This document shows, piece after piece, positions 1 to 8,715 of a DNA stretch of 64,000 bases (positions are counted from its first letter, which is position 1; each line of letters begins with the position of its first letter). The stretch comes from an uncultured Bacteroidales bacterium (GTDB taxonomy: Bacteria > Bacteroidota > Bacteroidia > Bacteroidales > F082), in the NCBI GenBank assembly GCA_900317055.1, contig ONFF01000005.1, positions 124,001-188,000 on the forward strand. Direction: 5' to 3'. Position numbers and translations under genes: made by a program. A model generated the notes under the pieces. The model ran no database searches, had not been told where the DNA came from, and saw nothing but the letters and a program-made list of their open reading frames with translations.

Positions 1-1
1 C

Positions 2-241
2 ATCGCCTACCTCACCGACTTCTCCAACCAAGCTGGACACAATACCGTGGCCACTTGGAAAGAACTGGACAACTACCTTTTAGTTAAATATCTTGACAGC
101 AATGTCAAGCAAGAGGAAAACGGCCAGTTCAAGCGCAACGGATACGGTTATCCCGCCAAACCGAAACAACCGGGATATCCAGATTCATGGAAAAAGGCTG
201 TGATTGAGGAAACGGGTGATCGTTTCAGAAGGCCTGAATGA
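2..241 (+). CDS. C69-family dipeptidase, C-terminal fragment
   Basis: The frame is open from the left edge and ends with TGA, giving the last 79 residues of a protein that begins outside the window. The stretch ATWKELDNYLLVKYLDSNVK followed by a proline- and glycine-rich PGYPDSWKK segment resembles from memory the C-terminal end of Bacteroidota C69 (PepD-like) dipeptidases, which are secreted or periplasmic N-terminal nucleophile hydrolases. No catalytic residue is visible because the N-terminal cysteine lies upstream. A GTG at position 47 could be mistaken for a start, but coding-like sequence continues upstream of it. Family assignment is by recall and moderately sure. Confidence 0.55.
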   Translation: MAYLTDFSNQAGHNTVATWKELDNYLLVKYLDSNVKQEENGQFKRNGYGYPAKPKQPGYPDSWKKAVIEETGDRFRRPE

Positions 242-296
242 TTGTTTGCGTTAATGCTTGTTGGGCTGTCATGTTATGGCATCCGCTGGAAAATGC

Positions 297-317
297 GGCT
301 GCCACGGTGTGGCAGCC
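297..317. terminator. Hairpin between convergent genes
   Basis: GGCTGCCA and TGGCAGCC form an 8-bp perfect stem with a 5-base loop, placed between the dipeptidase stop and the TAG stop of the convergent MauE-thioredoxin gene. On the minus strand the stem is followed shortly by TTTT, so it may end the minus-strand transcript. The T-run is weak. Confidence 0.4.
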
Positions 318-1235
318 CTACAATCCACCCATATATGCCTTAATCTCCGCCTCATTCATATTACGAAAACCATATTCATGCACTACTTCCCCATCTTCCA
401 AAAACACAATGACAGGGAAGTTTCCGTTGATGGCTTTCAACAGACGCGCCACATCGGGATAAAGCATATCGCGATACCATGCTGACTCTGATTGTTCGTA
501 AAAACTAGCGACACCTTCCTCGTTACCCATAAATAGATAGGTGATGTTTTCTTTAGGGAAGCCATAAAACTGTTGCATCAATGAAAGCTTGTGCGCCGCC
601 ATTTGGCAGTAGTCGCAAGAGGTCGAGAAAAAGCAAACCACCTGCTTGCCCATATGTAGGTTGAGGCTATCCAATGGAGCATCGTCAAGCATAGCATCGA
701 AAAGCTCCACTTGAAGGTTTTGCTCTGGATCAGCGTTTGAAGTCAGATTGTCAGGAGGCGAGATAACGAAAACCGCAATGCTCGATGCCATAACAGCGAG
801 GATGAGTATCAACCAGCGAAATGGTGTCTTCCAGCTTTCCATCCTGTAAATCAGCAGGAAAAACAGCATCAGCACTGCGTTTTTAATAAGGCTTTGCTTA
901 GGATCGAGTTGCAAAAAGTCGCCAAAGCAATGGCAGCTGTCGGTGCGTCCAAGAGTTAGGGCATATATTAATAATAAGGTGTAGCCGCCAAGCATGGCCA
1001 TACTTCCCCACCAATACATCTTATGCAATGTATGGGAAGCCAAGCCGATGCCCAAAACCAGCTCAAGGATGATGGCAAGGCGAGCTACAATGAAAGAGGC
1101 GTTAAGGCTAAAGAAATGGTAACTATAAATGTAAATCTCGAAGGAATCCATGTCGATCAGTTTCAGAACCGCCGACACAATAAACACAAGGCCCAACAGA
1201 ACCTTCAAAACCGATTTACCGAGAGAATATGACAA
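318..1235 (-). CDS. MauE/DoxX-like membrane protein fused to a thioredoxin-like domain
   Basis: 305 residues. The N-terminal half has four to five hydrophobic segments and the motif CHCFGDF, typical of MauE-type membrane proteins linked to disulfide chemistry. The C-terminal part (about residues 190-305) is thioredoxin-like with CDYC in STSCDYCQMA, the expected CxxC redox site, and a later FPVIVFL strand-proline motif. A role in moving reducing equivalents across the membrane to periplasmic thiols is inferred from the family. It starts 6 bases after the stop of the small lipoprotein gene, so the two are probably one transcript. Confidence 0.8.
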   Translation of the reverse strand: MSYSLGKSVLKVLLGLVFIVSAVLKLIDMDSFEIYIYSYHFFSLNASFIVARLAIILELVLGIGLASHTLHKMYWWGSMAMLGGYTLLLIYALTLGRTDSCHCFGDFLQLDPKQSLIKNAVLMLFFLLIYRMESWKTPFRWLILILAVMASSIAVFVISPPDNLTSNADPEQNLQVELFDAMLDDAPLDSLNLHMGKQVVCFFSTSCDYCQMAAHKLSLMQQFYGFPKENITYLFMGNEEGVASFYEQSESAWYRDMLYPDVARLLKAINGNFPVIVFLEDGEVVHEYGFRNMNEAEIKAYMGGL

Positions 1236-1241
1236 CCCCGA

Positions 1242-1553
1242 TTATGGCTTGTTACCGTTATTATTGTTGTTGTTATTATTGTTATTATTGTTGCCGAAGA
1301 TGTCATCCCACCAATGGTGTTCCACACCAGTCACCTCGTACTCTGACACTTCGTAGCAGATGACCTGTCCCCACCCCACGATTTCCTTCGACTTGTCGGA
1401 ACACGAAGAGTTGTCCTCAATAGTGTAATACTCCTCACCCAAATTCACCACTTCCTCATTCTGGACGGTGGTGCAACGGCAATAACGCGTTTTTTTGCAC
1501 GAAGGCAAGACCATTATCGACAAGGCAAGTATGACAAACAATAACTTTTTCAT
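1242..1553 (-). CDS. Small cysteine-rich lipoprotein with poly-asparagine tail
   Basis: 103 residues. A short hydrophobic signal ends in LPSC, a lipobox, so it should be lipidated and anchored in an envelope membrane. The mature part is short and cysteine-containing (CRC, SSC, VIC) and ends with a run of about 12 asparagines encoded by a mixed AAT/AAC tract. I recognise no domain. It is the first gene of a two-gene unit with the MauE-thioredoxin protein, which hints that its cysteines may be a redox client or partner, but that is only inference. Confidence 0.65.
   Translation of the reverse strand: MKKLLFVILALSIMVLPSCKKTRYCRCTTVQNEEVVNLGEEYYTIEDNSSCSDKSKEIVGWGQVICYEVSEYEVTGVEHHWWDDIFGNNNNNNNNNNNNGNKP
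1260..1296. repeat. Trinucleotide microsatellite (Asn codons on minus strand)
   Basis: A run of mixed ATT/GTT triplets on the plus strand encodes the poly-Asn tail of the lipoprotein. Being a triplet tract, copy-number change would lengthen or shorten the tail without shifting the frame. Confidence 0.8.
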
Positions 1554-1573
1554 TCTCTAATCAAATTTCAGCG

Positions 1574-1581
1574 CAAAAGTA
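1574..1581 (-). promoter_or_regulatory. -7 box of lipoprotein/MauE unit
   Basis: CAAAAGTA on the plus strand reads TACTTTTG on the minus strand, matching the Bacteroidota TAnnTTTG box about 20 bases before the start at 1553. No clear TTTG lies at the usual upstream distance. Confidence 0.5.
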
Positions 1582-1633
1582 CAAAATTTTGCTGTTCTTA
1601 TACGAAAACGACAAAAAATAAAGCATATTGCAC

Positions 1634-2389
1634 CTAAGGTTCAGTAAAAAATTCAGGATGCAACTCGGCAAACTTACGGTCATATTGTCGAATACGACTC
1701 AACGAGCGGCGTGTCCAAACAAGGCGCAGCGCATTGCGTTCCTCCTCTGTGAGGTGCCAATTGATATCGGTGGAAGCATGTAGACGGTTAGTAAGCGTGT
1801 ACATCAGCAAAGCCGCCGAAACACTGATATTGTAACTCTCCGTGAAACCATACATCGGGATGCGGACATGCATGTCGGCATGCTCGACGGCATAATCTGA
1901 GAGGCCTAGTTTTTCAGTTCCAAAGGCCAAGGCCACAGGTTGGTCGAGCGGCAGGGTGTCAGGCGTGAAATCATTGCGATGCGGACAAGTGGCCACAATC
2001 TTGTAGCCCTTCTCGTGTAACTGTTGATAGGCATCGGGAGTATTAAACTCACCTTTCTCATAATAGTACATGTTGAGCCACTTGGTGCTGCCCAACACCA
2101 CATCCGGATTGACATCGTAATGGTTGTTGTTCTCCACGATATGCACATCCTGGATGCCTCGGAGCTCACAACTGCGCAACACTGCGCTGGCATTGTGGGG
2201 CTGGAAAATGTCCTCAAGAACGACAGTGATGTGTCTTGTACGGAAATCAAGAATCTCCTCAAAACGCTGCCGCCGTTCATCGGTGATGAACTGCGTGAGG
2301 AACTCAAGCATGGCAATATCAAGGGCTGCATTCTGTTGAAATTCAAGATTCTGCCCCTCCCTTCCGTCATACACGATGGATTTCTTCAT
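1634..2389 (-). CDS. TrmH-family (SpoU) RNA 2'-O-methyltransferase
   Basis: 251 residues from the ATG at 2389. A longer in-frame start exists, but it would run through the -7 box at 2416-2423, so 2389 is preferred. All three SPOUT motifs are visible: motif 1 HNASAVLRSCE, motif 2 AFGTEKLGLS and motif 3 IPMYGFTESYNISVSAA. The family transfers a methyl group from S-adenosylmethionine to a ribose 2'-OH. The length and motifs best fit TrmH, which modifies G18 of tRNA, but an rRNA target cannot be excluded. Confidence 0.85.
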   Translation of the reverse strand: MKKSIVYDGREGQNLEFQQNAALDIAMLEFLTQFITDERRQRFEEILDFRTRHITVVLEDIFQPHNASAVLRSCELRGIQDVHIVENNNHYDVNPDVVLGSTKWLNMYYYEKGEFNTPDAYQQLHEKGYKIVATCPHRNDFTPDTLPLDQPVALAFGTEKLGLSDYAVEHADMHVRIPMYGFTESYNISVSAALLMYTLTNRLHASTDINWHLTEEERNALRLVWTRRSLSRIRQYDRKFAELHPEFFTEP

Positions 2390-2415
2390 GAGCTTTACAA
2401 TTTCATTAAGAGGTG

Positions 2416-2445
2416 CAAAAATACGAAAAAAGAAAAAATTACAAA
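2416..2445 (-). promoter_or_regulatory. Promoter of the TrmH-family gene
   Basis: Minus-strand TATTTTTG at 2416-2423 matches TAnnTTTG, with TTTG (plus-strand CAAA at 2442-2445) 18 bases upstream. It sits 27 bases before the ATG and decides that start. Confidence 0.6.
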
Positions 2446-2474
2446 AAAACGGCTGAAGGTAAGCCGAAAAAGCG

Positions 2475-2482
2475 TACTTTTG
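2475..2482 (+). promoter_or_regulatory. -7 box of the TPR gene
   Basis: TACTTTTG matches TAnnTTTG exactly and lies 21 bases before the ATG at 2504. The gene is divergent from the TrmH gene, whose box lies 52 bases away. No strong upstream TTTG is visible. Confidence 0.55.
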
Positions 2483-2503
2483 CACGCAAAATTTTGAATT
2501 GAT

Positions 2504-3232
2504 ATGGCACAGAACACAAAACAAGGAGATGAAAGGCTCGAAAACGTTGAAGAAGCCTTAAGCAAAACCGAACTTTGGATTGAAAACAACCAGAAAACCC
2601 TGTGGATTATTCTTATTGCCCTGTTGGTCATCGCTTTTTCCATCTATGGCTTCAGCAGGTATAAGGCAAAAAAGAACGAAACTGCCAAGAACCTGAGCTT
2701 CCCGAGCGAAATCAGTTTCGAGGAGAAGGCCACACAAGCCGTTGACTTCGCCTCATATTACATGCAGAACGAAGACTACACCACCGCCCTGAACGGCGAT
2801 GGCGAAAAAGTCGGATTCCTCAACATCGTCAACGAGTATGGTTCCACCAAGGCTGGTAAGCTTGCTGCCTATTACGCGGGCCTTTGCTATCTGAAACAAG
2901 GTGACTACAACAACGCCATCGAATACCTCAAGAAATACACCAATGACGACAAGGTATTGTCTCCTTTGGCTTTAGGTCTCATTGCCGACTGCTATCTTGA
3001 ACTCGGCGACCAGCAAAATGCCGTTGCCTATTACGAAAAGGCCGCCAAGAAGAACGCCAATGATTTCACTTCACCGATGCACCTTGTCAAGTTGGGCATG
3101 ACCTACGAAATCATGGGCAACTATGCCAAGGCCCTGGAGACCTACAAGATCCTGAAAAAAGACTATCCGAACAGCAATGAAGCTTTCGAAATCACGAAGA
3201 CCATTGCCTATCTCGAAGAAAAGATGAAATGA
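2504..3232 (+). CDS. Membrane-anchored tetratricopeptide repeat protein
   Basis: 242 residues. A charged cytoplasmic N-terminus is followed by one transmembrane helix (about residues 33-50, LWIILIALLVIAFSIYGF) and then by TPR units over the rest: AAYYAGLCYLKQGDYNNAIE, LIADCYLELGDQQNAVAYYE and LGMTYEIMGNYAKALETYK. The layout is that of YfgM-like ancillary proteins, which bind partners near the Sec translocon. Function here is unknown beyond a scaffold role. A rho-independent terminator follows directly. Confidence 0.8.
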   Translation: MAQNTKQGDERLENVEEALSKTELWIENNQKTLWIILIALLVIAFSIYGFSRYKAKKNETAKNLSFPSEISFEEKATQAVDFASYYMQNEDYTTALNGDGEKVGFLNIVNEYGSTKAGKLAAYYAGLCYLKQGDYNNAIEYLKKYTNDDKVLSPLALGLIADCYLELGDQQNAVAYYEKAAKKNANDFTSPMHLVKLGMTYEIMGNYAKALETYKILKKDYPNSNEAFEITKTIAYLEEKMK

Positions 3233-3256
3233 TTTAAGGGGGTTAATATAAATAAG

Positions 3257-3289
3257 AATGCCTGGCCCTGAAAGGTCAGGCATTTTTTT
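3257..3289 (+). terminator. Rho-independent terminator of the TPR gene
   Basis: AATGCCTG pairs perfectly with CAGGCATT, extended by an inner GCC/GGT with one wobble, and is followed by a run of seven T. It lies between the TPR stop and the fmt start. Confidence 0.85.
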
Positions 3290-3302
3290 GACAATAAGTT
3301 TT

Positions 3303-4271
3303 ATGGAAAAGAACATCAGAATCGCCTATTTTGGCACGCCCGAGTTTGCCGCATCGCAACTGGAAGCCATTCTCAAAGCTGGCTACGAAGTGGCAGTCGT
3401 AGTCACCATGCCTGACAAACCCGCCGGTCGCGGACGCAAGATCCAGTATTCAGACGTTAAGCTAACCGCTTTGGAACACGGTTTGCCATTACTTCAACCT
3501 GAGAAGTTGAAAAATCCTGAGTTTTTGGAGCAATTGGCTTCATACCAAGCTGACCTTTTCATCGTTGTGGCTTTCAGGATGTTGCCTGCCGTGGTTTGGC
3601 AGATGCCCAAAATGGGCACTTTCAACCTTCACGCTTCCCTCCTGCCCCAATACCGTGGCGCGGCACCCATCAACTTCGCCATCATCAACGGAGAGACCGA
3701 GACGGGACTCACCACCTTCTTCCTCAACGAGGAAATCGACAAGGGCGCCATCATCATGCGTGAGAAAGTCAACATCCGTCCCGACGAAACCGCCGGAGAA
3801 CTCCATGACGAGTTGATGCTGTTAGGCAACAAAGTCGTTGTTGAGACCATTAAGAAGATTGAAAATGATGAAGTCCACGCTTTGCCACAAGAAGAACTGT
3901 CAGAAAACCAGCCCTTGAAACCCGCTCCTAAGATTACCAAGGAGTTTTGCAATATAGATTGGAGCAGTGACTGCCTGACCGTCTACAACCACATTCGCGG
4001 GTTGTCGCCCTACCCTGCCGCACACACCCAACTGCAGTCCGAGAATGGCGAAACCATCGACATGAAAGTTTACGCCGTTGAAATCGAAAGTTGCATCCCG
4101 AATGTTGCCCCAGGCAGCGTGGTCACCGACCACAAAAAATACCTTAAAATCGCATTATCGGACGGATTCATCCATCTGAAACAAGTGCAACAAGCTGGAA
4201 AAAAAGCCATGCCGATTGACGATTTTTTGAGGGGAACACAACTCAACGGCTCTTGGAAAACCACTTTATAA
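3303..4271 (+). CDS. fmt: Methionyl-tRNA formyltransferase
   Basis: 322 residues from ATG 3303. An earlier ATG at 3258 lies inside the preceding terminator and is rejected. The enzyme transfers a formyl group from 10-formyltetrahydrofolate to Met-tRNA for translation start. The N-terminus IRIAYFGTPEFAA, the DKPAGRGRK loop and the SLLP motif in FNLHASLLPQYRGAAPIN are diagnostic. The C-terminal domain (about residues 205-322) is the tRNA-binding OB-like part. Length is normal for the family. Confidence 0.95.
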   Translation: MEKNIRIAYFGTPEFAASQLEAILKAGYEVAVVVTMPDKPAGRGRKIQYSDVKLTALEHGLPLLQPEKLKNPEFLEQLASYQADLFIVVAFRMLPAVVWQMPKMGTFNLHASLLPQYRGAAPINFAIINGETETGLTTFFLNEEIDKGAIIMREKVNIRPDETAGELHDELMLLGNKVVVETIKKIENDEVHALPQEELSENQPLKPAPKITKEFCNIDWSSDCLTVYNHIRGLSPYPAAHTQLQSENGETIDMKVYAVEIESCIPNVAPGSVVTDHKKYLKIALSDGFIHLKQVQQAGKKAMPIDDFLRGTQLNGSWKTTL

Positions 4272-4345
4272 TGAGGAAAATAGTTCCTTTTTCAGTAATT
4301 TTTCGTTTTTTTTGCTAAAAAACGCACATTTTTTTTCAAAAATGC

Positions 4346-4374
4346 TTGTATTTTACAAAAATACATTACTTTTG
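4346..4374 (+). promoter_or_regulatory. Promoter of the HU gene
   Basis: TTG at 4346-4348, an 18-base gap, then TACTTTTG at 4367-4374. This is a close match to the Bacteroidota consensus, 35 bases before the ATG. Confidence 0.7.
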
Positions 4375-4409
4375 TCGGGTAAAAGTTTAACCACTAATTA
4401 TAAACTAAT

Positions 4410-4673
4410 ATGAATAAAGTAGAATTAATCAATGCTATCGCCGAAAAGGCTGGCATGACCAAGGTTGATGCAAGAAAGGCTATCGACGCCATCATGGATG
4501 TCACTAAAGATGAACTGAAGAAGGACGGCAAAATCGCCCTCGTAGGCTTTGGCACACTCTCAGTTACCAAGCGCCCTGCAAGACAAGGCCGCAACCCCAA
4601 AACTGGCAAGACCATTAAGATTGCTGCAAAGAAAGTAGTGAAGTTCAAACCCGCAGCAAACATCCTGAAATAA
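4410..4673 (+). CDS. HU-family DNA-binding protein
   Basis: 87 residues, the normal HU length. MNKVELINAIAEKAGMTK starts the helical dimer body, GFGTLSVTKRPARQGRNP is the conserved turn leading into the DNA-binding beta arm, and VVKFKPAANILK is the usual C-terminus. It binds and bends DNA as a dimer and compacts the nucleoid. It is a single-gene unit with its own promoter and a shared terminator with recQ. Confidence 0.95.
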   Translation: MNKVELINAIAEKAGMTKVDARKAIDAIMDVTKDELKKDGKIALVGFGTLSVTKRPARQGRNPKTGKTIKIAAKKVVKFKPAANILK

Positions 4674-4690
4674 GACAATATTTCAAAAAC

Positions 4691-4722
4691 AAAAAAAGCC
4701 GTCATCACTGACGGCTTTTTTT
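4691..4722. terminator. Bidirectional terminator between HU and recQ
   Basis: GCCGTCA and TGACGGC form a 7-bp stem with a 4-base loop, flanked by seven A on the left and seven T on the right, so it works on both strands. The recQ stop codon (4705-4707) lies in the loop, so the last recQ codons form one arm of the stem. Confidence 0.9.
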
Positions 4723-6627
4723 GTTGCCTTTTCTCCTAATCGTGCCATCCTTTTCATACTGAAGCACATCATTATCGACCAGAAACCGTATCGCATCCAG
4801 CACCTGAGACTCTTCCATATCGCTGCATTTGGATAAGATGTCCTTCACAGGCTGACCCGTCTCACGCATCACGCTCTGGACCCGCTCTTCTATCGAATCG
4901 TATGGGACACGATGTTGACCCTGTTTCAAACACACATCACAACGGCCACAAGTCTTTTTTGTCTTCTCGTTGAAATAGCGCAATAGCTGCACACTTCGGC
5001 ATTCCTCATCGTTATTCACAAAGTCGATGACCGCCTTCACACGCTCCTCAGCATCTTTTTTTCGGTCGTAATAGTTCTCTTTCGACAGGCCAAAGTGCTT
5101 TGCATCAACAAATTCCGATAAAAAGAGCACTTGTGGTTTGTCGTTGCGTGGTGCGTAGGAAAGGAACTGGTAAGATTCCAGCTTTTTCAACTGCTCAACG
5201 ACTTTGTCCGAAGCTAGTCCGGTCTTTTTGGCCAAAACCTCCTCGTTGATTTTAACGAAATCGGTAAGCACACCAGGCAAACTACGCAACATACACTTAA
5301 TCAGTTCGCTGTATTGCGGATTGTTGACCTGAAAGCCATAAATGTCGTCACGCGAGGCCTTGATCATCACCTTGGAAGGTTCATCAAAGCTGTCGGAGAG
5401 CAACAGAAAGCCTTCTTTTTCAAGGATTTTCAAAGTGTGGAACACCTCGACAATGGAAAAACCATAATGATTGGCAAAATCACTCATTACCAAAGGATAA
5501 GAAACATTCTCCCCAGCCCCGATGGGAATATTGAAATAATTTCCCAAAGCACTATAAATCAACTTGATTCGATCCAATTCGGGAAATGACTGGGTCAAAT
5601 TCTCCTGCAACTTGGTGATATCGGCGGGCGAAACAAGCAAGAAAGCCTCGGAAGGCTTGAGGTCTCGGCCTGCGCGACCAGCCTCCTGAAAGTAGGCCTC
5701 GATACTATCGGGTAGGTCCATGTGGATGACAAGGCGCACATCGGGTTTATCAATGCCCATACCGAAGGCATTGGTGGCAGCAATAACCTTCACCTTACCT
5801 TTCATCCATAATTCTTGGCGCTCATCGCGAGTCTTAGCATCCAATCCAGCATGATAAAAGGTGGCAGAGATACCCACCGAGTTGAGCCAATCCGAGATGA
5901 CTTGTGTACGCTTGCGGTTGCGTACATACACGATGGCGCTTCCCTCGGTCATAGCTTCCAACTTGCGGCGCAACACACCGTATTTGTCGGCCTCATGATA
6001 TACATTGTATGTCACATTCTTGCGTTCGAAACTACTTTGAAAGACATTTTTCTGCTTAAAGCCGAGACGGAACTGTATGTCGTCGACCACCTTAGCCGTC
6101 GCCGTGGCAGTCAAAGCCAAAACGGGAGTATTGGGCATATAAGGCCTAATGTCGGCAATCTTCAAATAAGGAGGACGGAAGTCATAACCCCACTGTGAGA
6201 TGCAATGCGACTCATCGACGGCCAGCAAGCATACCTTCATCCGCTTCAGAGCTTCTATAAAGGCATCCGTTTGCAAGCGCTCAGGCGAGACATACAGGAA
6301 CTTCAACCTCCCGTATGCCGCTTGGTTATAAGCCAATTCCAAGGCATCGGGGTGCATCCCTGAATAGATGGCAGCTGCAGGAATGCCTTTGTCCACAAGG
6401 TGTGCCACTTGGTCTTTCATTAGCGCGATGAGCGGTGTGATGACAAGGCACAAACCCTCCATCGCCATGGCAGGTACCTGAAAACAAATGCTCTTGCCAC
6501 CGCCCGTGGGCAACAACGCGAGCGTGTCCTTCCCCTCCATCACCGAGTCGACAATGTCTTCTTGAAGCGGACGGAAGCTCGGGTAGCCCCAATACTGCTG
6601 TAATATGGCTCGAGTGGCGGCGGACAT
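4705..6627 (-). CDS. recQ: ATP-dependent DNA helicase RecQ
   Basis: 640 residues. Walker A is LLPTGGGKSICFQ near residue 40 and Walker B is AVDESHCISQWGYDFRP, the RecQ form with DESH. Motif VI is QEAGRAGRD. A RecQ zinc-binding subdomain follows with cysteines in CRSVQLLRYF and TCGRCDVC, then winged-helix and C-terminal segments. It unwinds DNA 3' to 5' in recombination and fork repair. The start lies 2 bases after the uvrB stop, so the two repair genes are one operon. The stop falls inside the shared terminator. Confidence 0.95.
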   Translation of the reverse strand: MSAATRAILQQYWGYPSFRPLQEDIVDSVMEGKDTLALLPTGGGKSICFQVPAMAMEGLCLVITPLIALMKDQVAHLVDKGIPAAAIYSGMHPDALELAYNQAAYGRLKFLYVSPERLQTDAFIEALKRMKVCLLAVDESHCISQWGYDFRPPYLKIADIRPYMPNTPVLALTATATAKVVDDIQFRLGFKQKNVFQSSFERKNVTYNVYHEADKYGVLRRKLEAMTEGSAIVYVRNRKRTQVISDWLNSVGISATFYHAGLDAKTRDERQELWMKGKVKVIAATNAFGMGIDKPDVRLVIHMDLPDSIEAYFQEAGRAGRDLKPSEAFLLVSPADITKLQENLTQSFPELDRIKLIYSALGNYFNIPIGAGENVSYPLVMSDFANHYGFSIVEVFHTLKILEKEGFLLLSDSFDEPSKVMIKASRDDIYGFQVNNPQYSELIKCMLRSLPGVLTDFVKINEEVLAKKTGLASDKVVEQLKKLESYQFLSYAPRNDKPQVLFLSEFVDAKHFGLSKENYYDRKKDAEERVKAVIDFVNNDEECRSVQLLRYFNEKTKKTCGRCDVCLKQGQHRVPYDSIEERVQSVMRETGQPVKDILSKCSDMEESQVLDAIRFLVDNDVLQYEKDGTIRRKGNKKSRQ

Positions 6628-6629
6628 GG

Positions 6630-8642
6630 TTACTGCATTTTCTCAATCTCAATTTGCAACTGGAGCATTTCATCCCTGAACTTCGCTGCACTAAGGAAGT
6701 CCATCTCCTTGACCGCCTTTTCCATGCTCTTCTTGGCCTGCTGGATGGCTTTCTGGATTTGCTCCTTCGACCTATATTCGGTTCGACCTTCGGCCGCCAT
6801 CGTGGCGTCACCCGATTGCGAATAGGACACAGGTGCAGGCTGGCCTTTCAAAGTACCCAATGAGTTATCAATGGCTTTGACAATGGTCTTGGGCACGATG
6901 CCATGTGCTTCGTTATAGGCCATCTGCTTGGCACGACGACGAGCAGTCTCGTCGATGGTCTTGCGCATCGAATCGGTAATCGTATCGGCATACATGATGA
7001 CCTTGCTCTCGGCATTACGCGCAGCACGGCCTGCGGTCTGCACCAAGGAACGCTCCGAACGAAGAAAACCCTCCTTGTCGGCATCAAGAATAGCCACAAG
7101 GCTAACTTCGGGCAGGTCCAGACCCTCACGCAAAAGGTTCACACCCACCAAGACATCGAAATCGCCCATTCGCAGACCTTGCAAGATCTCCACACGCTCC
7201 ATGGTGTCCACATCAGAGTGAATGTACCGTGTCTTGATTTTCAAGCCGTTGAGATAGGTATTCAGTTCCTCGGCCATGCGTTTCGTCAAGGTGGTGACCA
7301 ATACACGCTGGTTCTTCTCCGTCACTTTGTGGATCTCATCAATGAGGTCATCGACTTGATTCAAACTGGGGCGCACTTCAATCACAGGGTCGAGCAAGCC
7401 TGTGGGGCGAATTAGCTGCTCCACATATACACCATCGCTTTGCTGCAACTCAAAGTCAGCGGGTGTGGCACTGACATAGATGGTCTGCCCCGTAAGCGCC
7501 TCAAACTCATCAAACTGCAAAGGTCTATTATCCAATGCCGATGGCAAACGAAAGCCATATTCCACCAAGGTTTGCTTGCGCGAACGGTCACCACCATGCA
7601 TGCCACGAATCTGTGGAATGGTCACATGGCTCTCATCGATGATGGTGATGAAATCGTCAGGAAAATAATCAAGCAGACAGAATGGTCTCGTCCCTGGACT
7701 GCGTCCGTCAAAATAACGCGAGTAGTTCTCAATGCCAGAGCAATAGCCCAGTTCCTTCATCATCTCAATATCGTAGTTCACACGGTCTTCCAAGCGCTTG
7801 GCTTCCAAGTTCTTCCCAATCTCGCGGAAATACTCGGCCTGCTTGAACATGTCATCTTGGATCTCCGCCACAGCAGTGTTCAACTTACTTTGTGAAGTCA
7901 CAAAGATGTTGGCGGGGAAGATGGTCAGCTCAGAGAGTTCCTCCATCTTTCTCCCTGTCACGGGATTGAGCATCTCCAGGCTGTCGATCTCGTCATCCCA
8001 GAACACGATGCGGTAGGCATAGTCAGCGTAGGCGGGAAACACATCCATTGTCTCGCCTTTCACCCGAAACTTGCCTTGCGTGAACTCAATTTCGTTACGC
8101 ACATACAATGCCCCGACCAAAGCCTTGGCCACCTCATCGCGGCTGATTTTCATTCCACGCTCCAAATAGATGATATTCTTGCCGAAGTCATCTGGATTGC
8201 CAATGCCATAAAGACATGACACAGAAGAAACTACGATAATATCACGCCGGCCCGAAAGCAATGCTGAAGTCGTCGCTAAACGCATCTTGTCGATGTCCAT
8301 ATTGATGGCGAGGTCCTTTTCAATATAGGTATTGGTGGCGGGAATGAACGCTTCTGGCTGGTAATAGTCGTAATAGGAAACGAAATAATTCACCGCGTTC
8401 TCAGGGAAGAACTGCTTGAACTCGCCATAAAGCTGCGCTGCCAAAGTCTTGTTATGGCTCAACACCAAAGCGGGTCGATTCACCTGCGCCAGCACATTGG
8501 CAATAGTGAAGGTCTTGCCCGAACCCGTCACGCCAAGCAATGTCTGTGCATGGTCACCTCGTTGCAATCCGTCCACCAACTGCTTGATGGCTTCGGGCTG
8601 GTCACCAGTAGGCTGAAAATCAGAGACTAGTTTGAAATCCAT
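6630..8642 (-). CDS. uvrB: UvrABC excinuclease subunit B
   Basis: 670 residues from ATG 8642 (MDFKLVSDFQPTGDQPEAI). A longer frame to 8705 would cross the promoter. Walker A is GVTGSGKTFT and the DNA-clamping beta-hairpin is YYDYYQPEAFIP, with DESHVTIPQ as Walker B. A C-terminal UVR motif (about 630-665) would bind UvrC. UvrB verifies DNA lesions delivered by UvrA and prepares incision in nucleotide excision repair. It is the first gene of the uvrB-recQ pair. Confidence 0.95.
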   Translation of the reverse strand: MDFKLVSDFQPTGDQPEAIKQLVDGLQRGDHAQTLLGVTGSGKTFTIANVLAQVNRPALVLSHNKTLAAQLYGEFKQFFPENAVNYFVSYYDYYQPEAFIPATNTYIEKDLAINMDIDKMRLATTSALLSGRRDIIVVSSVSCLYGIGNPDDFGKNIIYLERGMKISRDEVAKALVGALYVRNEIEFTQGKFRVKGETMDVFPAYADYAYRIVFWDDEIDSLEMLNPVTGRKMEELSELTIFPANIFVTSQSKLNTAVAEIQDDMFKQAEYFREIGKNLEAKRLEDRVNYDIEMMKELGYCSGIENYSRYFDGRSPGTRPFCLLDYFPDDFITIIDESHVTIPQIRGMHGGDRSRKQTLVEYGFRLPSALDNRPLQFDEFEALTGQTIYVSATPADFELQQSDGVYVEQLIRPTGLLDPVIEVRPSLNQVDDLIDEIHKVTEKNQRVLVTTLTKRMAEELNTYLNGLKIKTRYIHSDVDTMERVEILQGLRMGDFDVLVGVNLLREGLDLPEVSLVAILDADKEGFLRSERSLVQTAGRAARNAESKVIMYADTITDSMRKTIDETARRRAKQMAYNEAHGIVPKTIVKAIDNSLGTLKGQPAPVSYSQSGDATMAAEGRTEYRSKEQIQKAIQQAKKSMEKAVKEMDFLSAAKFRDEMLQLQIEIEKMQ

Positions 8643-8667
8643 AATCAATATCGTTTTGCAAAGTCTG

Positions 8668-8696
8668 CAAAGATACACATATTTTTCGTAATTTTG
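8668..8696. promoter_or_regulatory. Divergent -7 boxes for uvrB and lolD
   Basis: Minus-strand TATCTTTG (8668-8675) lies 26 bases before uvrB. Plus-strand TAATTTTG (8689-8696) lies 20 bases before the ABC ATPase gene. The two divergent promoters therefore overlap. Confidence 0.55.
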
Positions 8697-8715
8697 CGGC
8701 CTCAAATGACAAGGA

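Noticed and set aside
238-485. Two short plus-strand frames after the dipeptidase
   Set aside because: Antisense to the thioredoxin-like domain; no coding character.
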